From positions 1 through 45,777 of IMG/VR virus record IMGVR_UViG_3300045141_000295: DNA of 45,777 nt. One strand, 5' to 3'. How positions within the stretch are numbered: the stretch's first letter is position 1; the number at the start of each line of letters is the position of its first letter. Made by a program: the position numbers and the translations under genes. Below the pieces are notes generated by a model. It made no database searches, was not told the origin of the DNA, and was given only the letters and a program-made list of their open reading frames with translations. The stretch comes from a virus. Shown here piece after piece: positions 39,081 to 45,777 of this stretch.

Positions 39081-40403
39081 AGTTGATTCTATGCGCATAA
39101 AGAACTGTTGGTTTTCAATTAATGTTCCATAATATGCCTTCCAGCCGACCACGCGAAGCTGGTTCAGCGGATCGCTCTTGTCGGCGTCCTTGAGGTACGA
39201 GAACTTCACGTTGTCGAGCATCACCTGCCCGTAGGCGCCGCGGCCGAAGATGAAGCACGGATACACGGTGATGCCGTTCGCGGGCGCCGCCGGCGGCACC
39301 TGCGCGATACCCACGCCCGTGATCACCACGGTTTGTCCGCCGGCGAGCTGCGTCGCCTGCCCCGCGTACGGACCCGTCGTCGGCCCCGCCGCCGAAAGCC
39401 CCAAGTTGAACGGCGTGTTGGCGCCCGCGTTAACGTAAACGTTGAAGGTGAAGCCGGCGACCGTCGGCAGCACCACGGAGATCGACCCGTTCGGCCCCGC
39501 GACCGAGATGGCGTTCGACACACCGTAGATGCGCGACTCGTACTGGTTCTGCGTGTCCTGCGCGGTGACCTGAATGAAGTAGTTGGCGTTGGTGGCGAGC
39601 GCCCCAGCCGAACCGGGAGTGCCTTGGATCGCCGTCACGCCCGTGAACGTCGGCACGAGGTTCGACCGACAGAACCGGATGCCGCCCCACTCACCCAGCT
39701 CGTAGTTGTACAGCCGGTTGATATCGCTGTACGTCCACGCTTGGTTGATCGTCGGGTTCTCGCGCATGTCGGCCACGGCGAGCGTGTGCAGAACAGCCGA
39801 GTAGTGCGGCATCTTGCGCGGATTGTTCGATGCCTTGGCGCCGCCGGCGTCGGCCTCCAGGCGCGTATCGGTCATCTCGTCGCCGTCGTAGCGCGGCGCC
39901 CCGAGCGTCTCGAGGATCGCGGTGGCGCGCGTAATCTCGTGCGGGTTGAGCACGTCGCCGGCCACCAGGGCACCGCGACTGCCACGCGTGTTGACGAAAT
40001 TGACCTGCGCGCCGGCGAGGAGGTTGTTGAAGGTGTTGCGCTCGAGGGTCTCGGCAATCTGGAGCCCGAGCAGCTCCTTGGCCTTGACGAACAGCGGGTG
40101 CTTGATCGTGAGCTCGCCGACGTCCGTGATGGTGATCTTGTCGCCCCACTGCTGCGCGGTCGCGGAGACCTGCGAAATGGTCATGTTCTGCCCGATGGGC
40201 GGAACACCTTCAGAGAGGGGGGCAGAGGGGAGGGGAACACGGTTGTAACGGGTCGCCGTGTACCCGGTACCGCGACCCTTCGGTAGTGTCAGTGGATCGC
40301 CGAATTGGTAGACAACGAGCTGGCGTCGGGCGAGGGGCAGGGTTTCGTCGGCGAGGTAGCCTTCAATGTCCGCAGCAAAGGAACCGGCAACGTTGGTAGC
40401 CAT
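39054..40403 (-). CDS. Major capsid protein, N4-gp56 family
   Basis: The protein has 449 aa. The family signature is clear: LPLARRQLVVYQFGDPLTLP, GRGTGYTATRYNRVPLPSAP, LSEGVPPIGQNMTISQVSAT, QQWGDKITITDV. An extra beta-rich domain of about 120 residues (roughly 255-375, starting TPGSAGALATNANYFIQVTA) interrupts the C-terminal half and looks Ig-like, probably exposed on the capsid surface. The C-terminus resumes with IFGRGAYGQVMLDNVKFSYL. Known members form HK97-fold shells. The gene follows the scaffold-like gene. Confidence 0.92.
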   Translation of the reverse strand: MATNVAGSFAADIEGYLADETLPLARRQLVVYQFGDPLTLPKGRGTGYTATRYNRVPLPSAPLSEGVPPIGQNMTISQVSATAQQWGDKITITDVGELTIKHPLFVKAKELLGLQIAETLERNTFNNLLAGAQVNFVNTRGSRGALVAGDVLNPHEITRATAILETLGAPRYDGDEMTDTRLEADAGGAKASNNPRKMPHYSAVLHTLAVADMRENPTINQAWTYSDINRLYNYELGEWGGIRFCRSNLVPTFTGVTAIQGTPGSAGALATNANYFIQVTAQDTQNQYESRIYGVSNAISVAGPNGSISVVLPTVAGFTFNVYVNAGANTPFNLGLSAAGPTTGPYAGQATQLAGGQTVVITGVGIAQVPPAAPANGITVYPCFIFGRGAYGQVMLDNVKFSYLKDADKSDPLNQLRVVGWKAYYGTLIENQQFFMRIESTSAFSVTFG

Positions 40404-40440
40404 CGATCACGCCTCCGTAAAGGACGCGACCACCGCGCCC

Positions 40441-41187
40441 TCAGATTTCCGCGCTCTCCAGACGGCGCCTGCGCGCCTCTGCCTCGCTGACCGCGCGCCG
40501 ATCGCCGCCCACGTCGCTGCGTCCCCCGGAGGGCCGCGCCTGCTGACTTGCGATCCGCTTCTGTCCACTCGCCTTCTTCCTCAAAACTTCCTTGGAGCCC
40601 TGGTTGGCCAGCACGCGCTCGCCAATTACGAACTTCAGAACCGCTTCCCTGGGCACCCACTGACCCAGCGCCTGCAGTTCCTTCCGCTTCGCCTCGACCG
40701 CGGGCGCGTACCGCTTGTAACGCTCGTCCACGGCAGCCTTGGCGTCGAACGTCGCCTTGTCGAGCGTCTCCTGCTGCTGCATCGCCGTCGCCGCGACGAA
40801 CCGCTGGTTACGCTGTTCCGACCGCAGAAACCGTGCCTCCATCCGCTCGTCGGGGGGCAACAAGGCAATGCGTGCCTGGAACTGTTGTTCAGTCTCCTCT
40901 TGCGGCCCGGTCTGCACCGGACCCGGTTGCGTCACCTGGCGCTCTACATTGGAGAGCCGGTCACGAAGCTCGCGATTCTCGTTCGCCAGTCGCTGGAGCC
41001 GATTGCTGCCCCGTGAGGCAGGCGGCTCCGCGTCCTCTACATCGACGTCTTCTCCAGCCTCTTGTTCCTCTGGAGCTTGTTCGGGGGCATCGGCACCTTC
41101 GACTTGCTCGACGTCTTCCCCTTCGCCTGGAGTTTGTTCGGTGGAAACTTCTTCGTCGTCTTCGGCATCGCCAACGTCCTTCGCCAT
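40441..41187 (-). CDS. Capsid scaffold-like protein
   Basis: The protein has 248 aa. A strongly acidic N-terminus (DVGDAEDDEEVSTEQTPGEG) is followed by a coiled coil (RLQRLANENRELRDRLSNVE), a Gln/Glu-rich helical centre and a basic C-terminus (RRAVSEAEARRRRLES). This order, acidic, coiled coil, basic capsid-binding end, is typical of phage scaffolds. It lies just upstream of the capsid gene, as scaffolds do. Sequence-family recognition was not possible. Confidence 0.78.
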   Translation of the reverse strand: MAKDVGDAEDDEEVSTEQTPGEGEDVEQVEGADAPEQAPEEQEAGEDVDVEDAEPPASRGSNRLQRLANENRELRDRLSNVERQVTQPGPVQTGPQEETEQQFQARIALLPPDERMEARFLRSEQRNQRFVAATAMQQQETLDKATFDAKAAVDERYKRYAPAVEAKRKELQALGQWVPREAVLKFVIGERVLANQGSKEVLRKKASGQKRIASQQARPSGGRSDVGGDRRAVSEAEARRRRLESAEI

Positions 41188-41296
41188 GTTCGTCTCCTAA
41201 GTGACTAACGGCCACCAGTCGCGCTGCCCCTTACGGGGGCAAGTCGATTTACCTAAGCTGCCACATTAGCCAAGTAGGTGCAAGTGCCCGAAAAAC
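41188..41296 (-). promoter_or_regulatory. Gap before scaffold with stem-loop and weak promoter
   Basis: This 109-base gap is the longest untranslated stretch inside the structural part of the late block. A stem-loop TGCCCC-TTACG-GGGGCA lies at 41227-41243 without a T-run. On the minus strand TTGGCT (41269-41264), 16 bases and TAAATC (41247-41242) form a weak promoter candidate. An extra promoter or processing site raising capsid and scaffold expression would make sense. Confidence 0.4.
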
Positions 41297-41467
41297 CTAG
41301 ATGTGCCCGAGCAGCACCAGCACGAGCACGATGACCAGCACCAACCCGAGCCCGCCACCACCGTAATAGCCGGTGCCGTAGAATGGGCCGCTGACATTCC
41401 AGGGGCCGGTGAGCCCGCCGAAAAGGGCGAGGATCAAAATCACAAGCAGAATTGTTCCGAGCGTCAT
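41297..41467 (-). CDS. DUF3309-type membrane microprotein
   Basis: The frame runs from ATG 41467 to TAG 41297 and has 56 aa: MTLGTILLVILILALFGGLT, a glycine-tyrosine loop (YGTGYYGGGGLG) and a second hydrophobic helix LVLVIVLVLVLLGHI. This matches DUF3309 proteins, short two-helix membrane proteins common in Alphaproteobacteria, including Bradyrhizobium. AGGAG stands 6 bases before the ATG. Function is unknown. Its presence in a phage late block is a host clue and possibly a membrane or lysis-related gene. Confidence 0.8.
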   Translation of the reverse strand: MTLGTILLVILILALFGGLTGPWNVSGPFYGTGYYGGGGLGLVLVIVLVLVLLGHI

Positions 41468-41476
41468 GGCAGGCTC

Positions 41477-42061
41477 CTATTTGTGAAAACCTAAAGCGTA
41501 CGCAACGAAAGCGAGGATAATCGTTACGCCGATCGCAATCAACGCTGTCTGCTGAGTTCGGTTGCTATGCGATTCGTCCCGGCTGTCTCGGCGGTTCGTG
41601 TCGGCCGCCGTCGTGCTGGCCGTGCTCAAATCAAACCGCGATGTCAGCCGGTCGATCTTGTCGTTGATCACCGTAACAGCGGTTGCAAAGTTTATCTGCT
41701 GCTGTTTCAGAAGCTCCGTGAGCGCTCCCTCGCTTTTGGCCGCCGACTTCTCTTGCGTCTGAAGGGCAGCCGTCAAAGCTGTGGAGTTTGCCAAGCCAAG
41801 TTGACCGACCAGTTCCTTGTTTGCTTGCGCCGCAGCCGATGCCGCGTTCTGAATCTCGATTTTCAGCGTCGAAATTTCCCGGTGGTATTCATCGCGCGCC
41901 AACGTTGTAGCTTGGTCAATCGCTTGAAACCGAAAATCTATTTTTTCGTCAAGGCCGTTGATCCGCCCATCGATGTTTGCCACGGCAAGCTTTAGAGCCT
42001 CTGTGACCGCTGCAGTGGGATCAGGATCAGTAACAACAACGTTGCGCGAATCTTTAGCCAT
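41477..42061 (-). CDS. Coiled-coil protein with C-terminal membrane anchor
   Basis: The protein has 194 aa and begins MAKDSRNVVVTDPDPTAAVT. Residues 15-150 are a long coiled coil (GLDEKIDFRFQAIDQATTLA; LTELLKQQQINFATAVTVIN). It ends in a membrane helix (TALIAIGVTIILAFVAYALG) and FHK. Proteins of this tail-anchored plan are common near phage lysis genes and may be spanin-like or regulators, but no motif proves this. The DUF3309 gene follows at 10 bases. Confidence 0.65.
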   Translation of the reverse strand: MAKDSRNVVVTDPDPTAAVTEALKLAVANIDGRINGLDEKIDFRFQAIDQATTLARDEYHREISTLKIEIQNAASAAAQANKELVGQLGLANSTALTAALQTQEKSAAKSEGALTELLKQQQINFATAVTVINDKIDRLTSRFDLSTASTTAADTNRRDSRDESHSNRTQQTALIAIGVTIILAFVAYALGFHK

Positions 42062-42072
42062 CGTCTAGCTCA

Positions 42073-42579
42073 TTACGGTTCCAGCACGCGCCCGACCAAG
42101 GTGCCCTCTGCTTGCTCTGACTGAAATTTCCGACCCCACATAGTCACGCGGTCGATCACCAACCTGCGCGTAACTATAAAACCTCCTGGTACAACCCCTC
42201 CTGGGCCGCACGACGGTATTGTCCACTCACGCGGCGGCACACCCCCTGAACCCTTGTGCACCGGACCAGGTGCCTTTGGCGGATTGCCTGGATACGTCTG
42301 AATTGCCACCGCCGTAGCAGGATCTGCACACTTCGTCGTCTCGACGACACTGAAGCTCAACGGCACCTCGAACCATTCCCCGCTGAGGTGCAACCCTACT
42401 TTATCACCGGCATGCCCTTCCGCCGGAACGAGCGACGCACTGTCAAAACGAAATGCTGGAGTCGTGCGCGGGAAGGTAGACCAGAACACACCTGCCCCGA
42501 TCGCCACCAATACGCACACACCCGCCAATGCACGTAGACGAAAATTTATGGGTGTCGCCCTAGCCAAGTGCTCAACCAT
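42073..42579 (-). CDS. Membrane-anchored periplasmic-type protein, unknown
   Basis: The protein has 168 aa from ATG 42579 (MVEHLARATPINFRLRALAG). Residues 14-35 are a membrane helix (RLRALAGVCVLVAIGAGVFW) with a positive N-terminus. The rest is beta-type with three Cys, two of them (VETTKCADP; PSCGPGG) likely disulfide-bonded in the periplasm. An upstream ATG at 42630 would add 17 unnatural residues. It overlaps the 72-aa gene by 34 bases. Located among lysis genes, so an envelope role is likely. Confidence 0.6.
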   Translation of the reverse strand: MVEHLARATPINFRLRALAGVCVLVAIGAGVFWSTFPRTTPAFRFDSASLVPAEGHAGDKVGLHLSGEWFEVPLSFSVVETTKCADPATAVAIQTYPGNPPKAPGPVHKGSGGVPPREWTIPSCGPGGVVPGGFIVTRRLVIDRVTMWGRKFQSEQAEGTLVGRVLEP

Positions 42580-42764
42580 TGCAGTCCGCCGATCACACTT
42601 CCGGCCACGCCCGCTATTGCGGCGATCCACGCAATCAGGATGGGCCTGTTTTCCCTACGCTCGCGCTCCTTCTGCTCGCCGCGCTCAACCCACTCGAACT
42701 GTTCTTTGTTGCCGTCGAGAAAAGGTGGTCGCGGAGGGCGATGGTCCCTATTACCACGAGCCAT
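42546..42764 (-). CDS. 72-aa single-span membrane protein
   Basis: It begins MARGNRDHRPPRPPFLDGNK. A charged amphipathic segment (QFEWVERGEQKERERRENRP) is followed by a membrane helix (LIAWIAAIAGVAGSVIGGLQ). The N-in orientation is suggested by the arginines. The ribosome-binding site is weak. Near the endolysin, holin and outer-membrane genes, it may be a spanin or antiholin, but the motifs are not decisive. Confidence 0.55.
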   Translation of the reverse strand: MARGNRDHRPPRPPFLDGNKEQFEWVERGEQKERERRENRPILIAWIAAIAGVAGSVIGGLQWLSTWLGRHP

Positions 42765-42825
42765 GAAGCATTACCACAGTTTGTGCTGGACGCGGTGTGA
42801 CACAGCGCACACCCCGCCGGTTACC

Positions 42826-42939
42826 TTAGAACCACCGCGACAGCAACCATAGCTCTGCGATCAGCAGCGGCACGCCGATAAGTAGCATTCCCAGCGCAAA
42901 CTGTCGAATGGGCACGGCGGCCGTGTACTCGCGTGCCAT
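42826..42939 (-). CDS. 37-aa membrane microprotein
   Basis: The frame begins ATG 42939, overlapping the stop of the outer-membrane gene (ATGA), and reads MAREYTAAVPIRQFALGMLL then IGVPLLIAELWLLSRWF. One membrane helix ends in two tryptophans. The ATGA overlap supports translation. It may act with the neighbouring envelope proteins. Confidence 0.55.
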   Translation of the reverse strand: MAREYTAAVPIRQFALGMLLIGVPLLIAELWLLSRWF

Positions 42940-43685
42940 CAGTAATAGATCCCGAGCCCGACCTGGTACTTGGTCCCCTGCTTCACGCACTGATCCGCAA
43001 GCGCACCGACGCAGACTGACTTGTCGGCGAACACGACTTCCGACCACACGTCAATCGCCACGCCGTTGGTGAGCTGGCCCATAGCGCCAACGCCGATCGA
43101 CGGGCTGATCTGCCAAACTTTGTTGCTCGACGTCATGAAGTTGAGACCAATCGCGTCCTCGTGCACGCCGCCCATCAAATAAGGGTGGATGTTGCTGGCC
43201 ACTTGGCCGTTCGGCAGCGCCGGGAATGGCGGGATTGTCGGCAAGCCCAGCGTCGGGAACAAGCTAAGGAAGTTGTTGAGCGGCGTCCCAATCTTCACGC
43301 GCTGCTCGAACGCAGCCGGCCCGTTGAGCGTCAAGCCCGGTGCCGCGCCGTTGAGGTTCGTAAAATCCCACATCGTCTCGACCGCATAGAACACATTCGG
43401 CGAAGCCCACACGTAACCGAACGTCGCGCCGATCGCGCCCTGGTTGGTGATGATGCTGTTCGGGTTGAGCCCCGGCGCACTTGCTTCCGCACTGCCGGCC
43501 GCTGCGAACGAGTTCAAACCGAAATAAAAGCCGTGCGACGCGTACGGATAACCGGAGAACAACGGGTTGACCGGCGCCACCTTGACGGGGAGGTCAGCCG
43601 CAAAGCCCACCACAGTGAGTTGTAGGAACGCTGCCGCGGCCACGACAGCGACCCACAGCACCAGCCAGAAAAAGCGCTTGATCAT
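42939..43685 (-). CDS. Outer-membrane beta-barrel-like protein with signal peptide
   Basis: The protein has 248 aa. The signal peptide (MIKRFFWLVLWVAVVAAAAF to FA) is cleaved near A29, giving ADLPVKVAPVNPLFSGYPYA. This mature start, ADLPVK plus a Gly/Tyr segment (GFYFGLNS), is characteristic of small outer-membrane porin/OmpA-like proteins of Bradyrhizobium and relatives. The remaining strands (YAVETMWDF; GVAIDVWSEVVFADK) alternate hydrophobic residues, and the protein ends in aromatic YQVGLGIYY, as barrel proteins do. It could exclude superinfection or alter the surface, like Lom-type phage proteins, which is inference. Confidence 0.82.
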   Translation of the reverse strand: MIKRFFWLVLWVAVVAAAAFLQLTVVGFAADLPVKVAPVNPLFSGYPYASHGFYFGLNSFAAAGSAEASAPGLNPNSIITNQGAIGATFGYVWASPNVFYAVETMWDFTNLNGAAPGLTLNGPAAFEQRVKIGTPLNNFLSLFPTLGLPTIPPFPALPNGQVASNIHPYLMGGVHEDAIGLNFMTSSNKVWQISPSIGVGAMGQLTNGVAIDVWSEVVFADKSVCVGALADQCVKQGTKYQVGLGIYY

Positions 43686-44077
43686 TTCGACTCTCCTATG
43701 GTGCCAAACACCGATGCCGGCGGCTTGCCAGACACGGTGGTGGCGGGGACTACTCGTGGAAGCGGAATGGTGTCAGCCGCCACAGGCGGCGCCTGCGTCG
43801 TGGTCTGCGTCGTGGTCGTGCTCGAGGACGCATCGCCCGGCACACCAGCGCCCGCAAGCTTTGCGATTGTCTCATTCTTCTGCACACTCTCGCGCGATGA
43901 CCCAAAGCTGTTGGAGATAACCTGCTGCGCCATAACACCAAGCGCGCCAGTCAGCGTGTTGAGCACCGCAAGCGCATTGGCATCTCCAGTCGGCGGGTAC
44001 TTCATCCACATGAAGATAACACCAACGAACGAGCAAAGCGTGATGGTTCCGTAGATCGGCTGGCTGTCAAGCTTCAC
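43682..44077 (-). CDS. Holin-like membrane protein
   Basis: The protein has 131 aa from GTG 44077, which overlaps the endolysin stop (GTGA) and follows GGGGGTACCGC. A membrane helix (YGTITLCSFVGVIFMWMKYP) is followed by a second hydrophobic stretch (LAVLNTLTGALGVMAQQVIS) and SNSFGSSRES, a junction seen in known holins, then a Thr/Pro-rich soluble tail. Its position next to the endolysin supports the function. A longer GTG start at 44116 is possible but less likely. Confidence 0.72.
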   Translation of the reverse strand: MKLDSQPIYGTITLCSFVGVIFMWMKYPPTGDANALAVLNTLTGALGVMAQQVISNSFGSSRESVQKNETIAKLAGAGVPGDASSSTTTTQTTTQAPPVAADTIPLPRVVPATTVSGKPPASVFGTIGESK

Positions 44078-44607
44078 GCGGTACCCCCCGCCATGGTCAA
44101 GGCCAGATGTAAACACCTGTCGACCCTGCCTGTCCAGCCCTTGCCGAATGTGCGGAACGTGCGCAACCCTTTGTAGAAGTCCTCGCGCTTTGTCGACACG
44201 AGCTTCAGGAGCTCCACAAGGTCGTGCGTCTGCCGGATCGCCGCCATGGTGACGATGCCGAAGTGACCGTCGGCCGTCACGCCGAGACCACGCTGAAGGA
44301 GCAGCGTCGACTCGTGCATGCCCATGTTCACGTTCATATCAAAGTACAGCAGATCGAGCCCCGCGGGCAGCGCATCGCAATACGGTAGCCAATATGACTG
44401 CTGATAGATCGCCTTCACCGTGGCGTCATCCGCTTTCCACACGTCGCCGGTCGCGGCGTGGTGCAAGAACTGCCACGCGTTGTACTCGCGCTGCGTAATA
44501 CCGCGCGATGTACGCCCGCCCGGATCACGCGGGTCGTCGTCGTCACCGCCCTCTTCCTTGAGGACGAACTTCAAACAAGCCTCAAAATTGGTCTGCACCG
44601 GTTCCAC
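44074..44607 (-). CDS. Endolysin, GH108 N-acetylmuramidase
   Basis: The protein has 177 aa. The GH108 catalytic motif is visible near the start: FVLKEEGGDDDDPRDPGGRT followed by SRGITQREY, with the catalytic glutamate in EEGG at residue 18 or 19. The C-terminal half has the PG_binding_3-like pattern (LLYFDMNVNMGMHESTLLLQ, then GHFGIVTMAAIRQ). It should cleave peptidoglycan between MurNAc and GlcNAc. No signal peptide is seen, so release depends on the adjacent holin. It follows the tail-fibre-like gene by 6 bases. Confidence 0.9.
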   Translation of the reverse strand: MEPVQTNFEACLKFVLKEEGGDDDDPRDPGGRTSRGITQREYNAWQFLHHAATGDVWKADDATVKAIYQQSYWLPYCDALPAGLDLLYFDMNVNMGMHESTLLLQRGLGVTADGHFGIVTMAAIRQTHDLVELLKLVSTKREDFYKGLRTFRTFGKGWTGRVDRCLHLALTMAGGTA

Positions 44608-44613
44608 TCCCCC

Positions 44614-45777
44614 TTAACGCATTCGCCACGCGTTGATAGTACCAAAAGCCTTCATCGTAGAAACTGTAAAAGCCGCCTGTGCAGATAAAAATACATTCGT
44701 CGTACCGGACAAGCTAAACCGCTGTGGAGCAACCACTATATTTGGCACATTAGCGCCTGCGGTCGCCGTATTGTAACCCATAACAGAATAGTTGGATGCC
44801 GGAAGCGTAGCTGACGTTGAACTTACCCAACCAATCAATTGCGTTGTTGAAGTCGTGCCAGTAGCAATGAAATTAACGATACCCGATACTTGCCAATCAC
44901 CTGCTGTTAAACTAACTGAAGTGACGTCTGCTGGCGTATTGTTAGTCAATGGTACGGCAGACCCGCTGACAACCGTTGCTGTAACAAACTCGCCAAGCTT
45001 ACCACTAGCCGCGTTGTCGTTTGTCGCCGTAGCAGGAAGCTGCCCGTTGGCAATGGTCCCAACGCACGCACCAGCCCCGCCACCACTCAGTACAAGCCCG
45101 GAGCCCAACGCCGCCGACGTCACCATGGTGTTGGTAGATGTAAAACACGGGATGGCACCGCTCGTGCCGCTGCTAGGGTATACAACTGCCGCCCACGTCG
45201 GCGCCGCGTTCGAGCCCGACAACAATGGAAGCCCTGCTGTTGCGTTGGGCGCCAGCAGCGCAAAAGCTGAACCTGTCAAATATGGAATTGCGCCGTTAGC
45301 CGCCGTCAACGCTGCATTCGTACCCCCATTCGCAAGCGGTACAGGCGTGCCAATCGACATAGCCGTAGTCTGGTAGTTGACACTATCAGAAACCGCCTGC
45401 GCACTCTGCCCCGTCACAAGCACCAGCGTCGCCGCGCCATTGATCGTCGAAGTCGTCGGCGTAATCGTAACCGTACCGGCGCCAAGGTTCTTGAACGACA
45501 CGTTGTAGATCGCGAACGAACCTGTCGCCTGCGGCAGCGTCACCGCAACCGGCGCCGCGTTGGTGAACGTAATCAGCTTCCCATAGTCATCGGCCACAAC
45601 CGTGTAGGTCGTACCCACCTGCGCGTTGACCACAGCATACTGCTGCCACGAATTGACCATGTCGAGCGTCGTCGCCCGCATGATGGCCGCCGTGATCGCC
45701 TGCGCCGTATTGTCGGCGAAGTTCGTATTGATCTCGGTCGTGAGCGCCGCCTTCGTCTTCGCTGTCTGCGCATGCGC
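44614..45777 (-). CDS. Tail-fibre-like protein, C-terminal part (gene continues at window start)
   Basis: This is the main part of the 403-aa protein whose signal peptide and start are at 175-1. The portion here has stalk-like repeats (PLANGGTNAALTAANGAIPY; GLPLLSGSNAAPTWAAVVYP) and a C-terminal beta domain (AGDWQVSGIVNFIATGTTST ... AAFTVSTMKAFGTINAWRMR). GGTN repeats occur in many phage tail fibres. It probably binds the host surface. No enzyme motif is seen. The stop is 6 bases from the endolysin ATG, so the two genes are cotranscribed. Confidence 0.82.
   Translation of the reverse strand, partial: AHAQTAKTKAALTTEINTNFADNTAQAITAAIMRATTLDMVNSWQQYAVVNAQVGTTYTVVADDYGKLITFTNAAPVAVTLPQATGSFAIYNVSFKNLGAGTVTITPTTSTINGAATLVLVTGQSAQAVSDSVNYQTTAMSIGTPVPLANGGTNAALTAANGAIPYLTGSAFALLAPNATAGLPLLSGSNAAPTWAAVVYPSSGTSGAIPCFTSTNTMVTSAALGSGLVLSGGGAGACVGTIANGQLPATATNDNAASGKLGEFVTATVVSGSAVPLTNNTPADVTSVSLTAGDWQVSGIVNFIATGTTSTTQLIGWVSSTSATLPASNYSVMGYNTATAGANVPNIVVAPQRFSLSGTTNVFLSAQAAFTVSTMKAFGTINAWRMR
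45651..45777. repeat. Terminal direct repeat, right copy (contig closure)
   Basis: Identical to bases 1-127. See the left copy. Duplicate sequence should be counted once. Confidence 0.93.

Noticed and set aside
1-45777. CRISPR array, given the Cas4-like nuclease and repeats
   Set aside because: No direct repeats with regular unique spacers; the hexamer array has no spacers. Phage RecB/Cas4-like nucleases commonly occur alone.
1-45777. Integrase, excisionase, repressor or attachment site
   Set aside because: No tyrosine or serine recombinase motif and no typical lysogeny module was seen, so lysogeny is not supported even though surface-altering genes are present.

Overview
The window is a complete, circularly closed phage genome. 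Bases 1-127 are repeated exactly at 45651-45777, which is what an assembler leaves at the ends of a circular contig, so the unique length is 45,650 bp. The gene set is that of a short-tailed (podovirus-like) tailed phage: large terminase, a large portal, a scaffold-like protein, an N4-gp56-type major capsid protein, P22-like adaptor and nozzle proteins and three ejection-type internal proteins. There is no tape measure, sheath or long-tail module, and I see no integrase, repressor or phage RNA polymerase, so a lytic lifestyle using host RNA polymerase is inferred. The best host clue is a late gene (42939-43685) for an outer-membrane barrel-like protein whose mature N-terminus (AADLPVK) is typical of Bradyrhizobium-type Hyphomicrobiales. 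A DUF3309 microprotein agrees with this. The host call is an inference.

Layout. An AT-rich intergenic region (9802-10656) separates two divergent blocks and holds an excellent sigma70-like leftward promoter, a rightward promoter, two TTTGATT dyads exactly 21 bp apart, several other dyads and long inverted repeats; it is the obvious candidate for control region and origin. The rightward early block (10657-25018) starts with small unknown genes and a remarkable GGTCGN hexamer array (12528-12929). It continues with a family A DNA polymerase in two frames, a zinc-finger peptide, a Cas4/RecB-like nuclease, a VRR-NUC nuclease, an SNF2-type helicase, a possible ssDNA-binding protein, a helix-turn-helix protein, a primase-helicase of 972 aa, a MazG-like protein and a string of small genes.

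The leftward late block runs from 9801 down to 1, through the circular junction, and from 45650 down to 24783, about 30 kb. In transcription order it encodes a zinc-finger protein, a 38-aa membrane peptide, a KTSC protein, large terminase, portal, a Wzy/O-antigen-ligase-like membrane protein with an overlapping TPR-like reading frame, small structural and coiled-coil proteins, two tail-fibre-like proteins, endolysin, holin, the outer-membrane protein, small membrane proteins, scaffold, capsid, adaptor, nozzle, a secreted-type tail-collar protein, an acetyltransferase, three ejection proteins, an ATP-grasp (PurD-like) enzyme and a terminase-small-subunit-like protein. Two endonuclease VII-like genes with their own signals interrupt this block on the opposite strand beside the capsid gene, and one further rightward gene with its own terminator sits at 8638-9063.

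Most genes are stacked with ATGA/GTGA overlaps, so translational coupling is pervasive. The strongest oddities are the hexamer array whose variation is silent in one plus-strand frame, the polymerase frame break just before motif A, the surface-modifying genes (glycan ligase, outer-membrane protein), Sec signal peptides on tail-type proteins, and long antisense overlap where early and late blocks meet.
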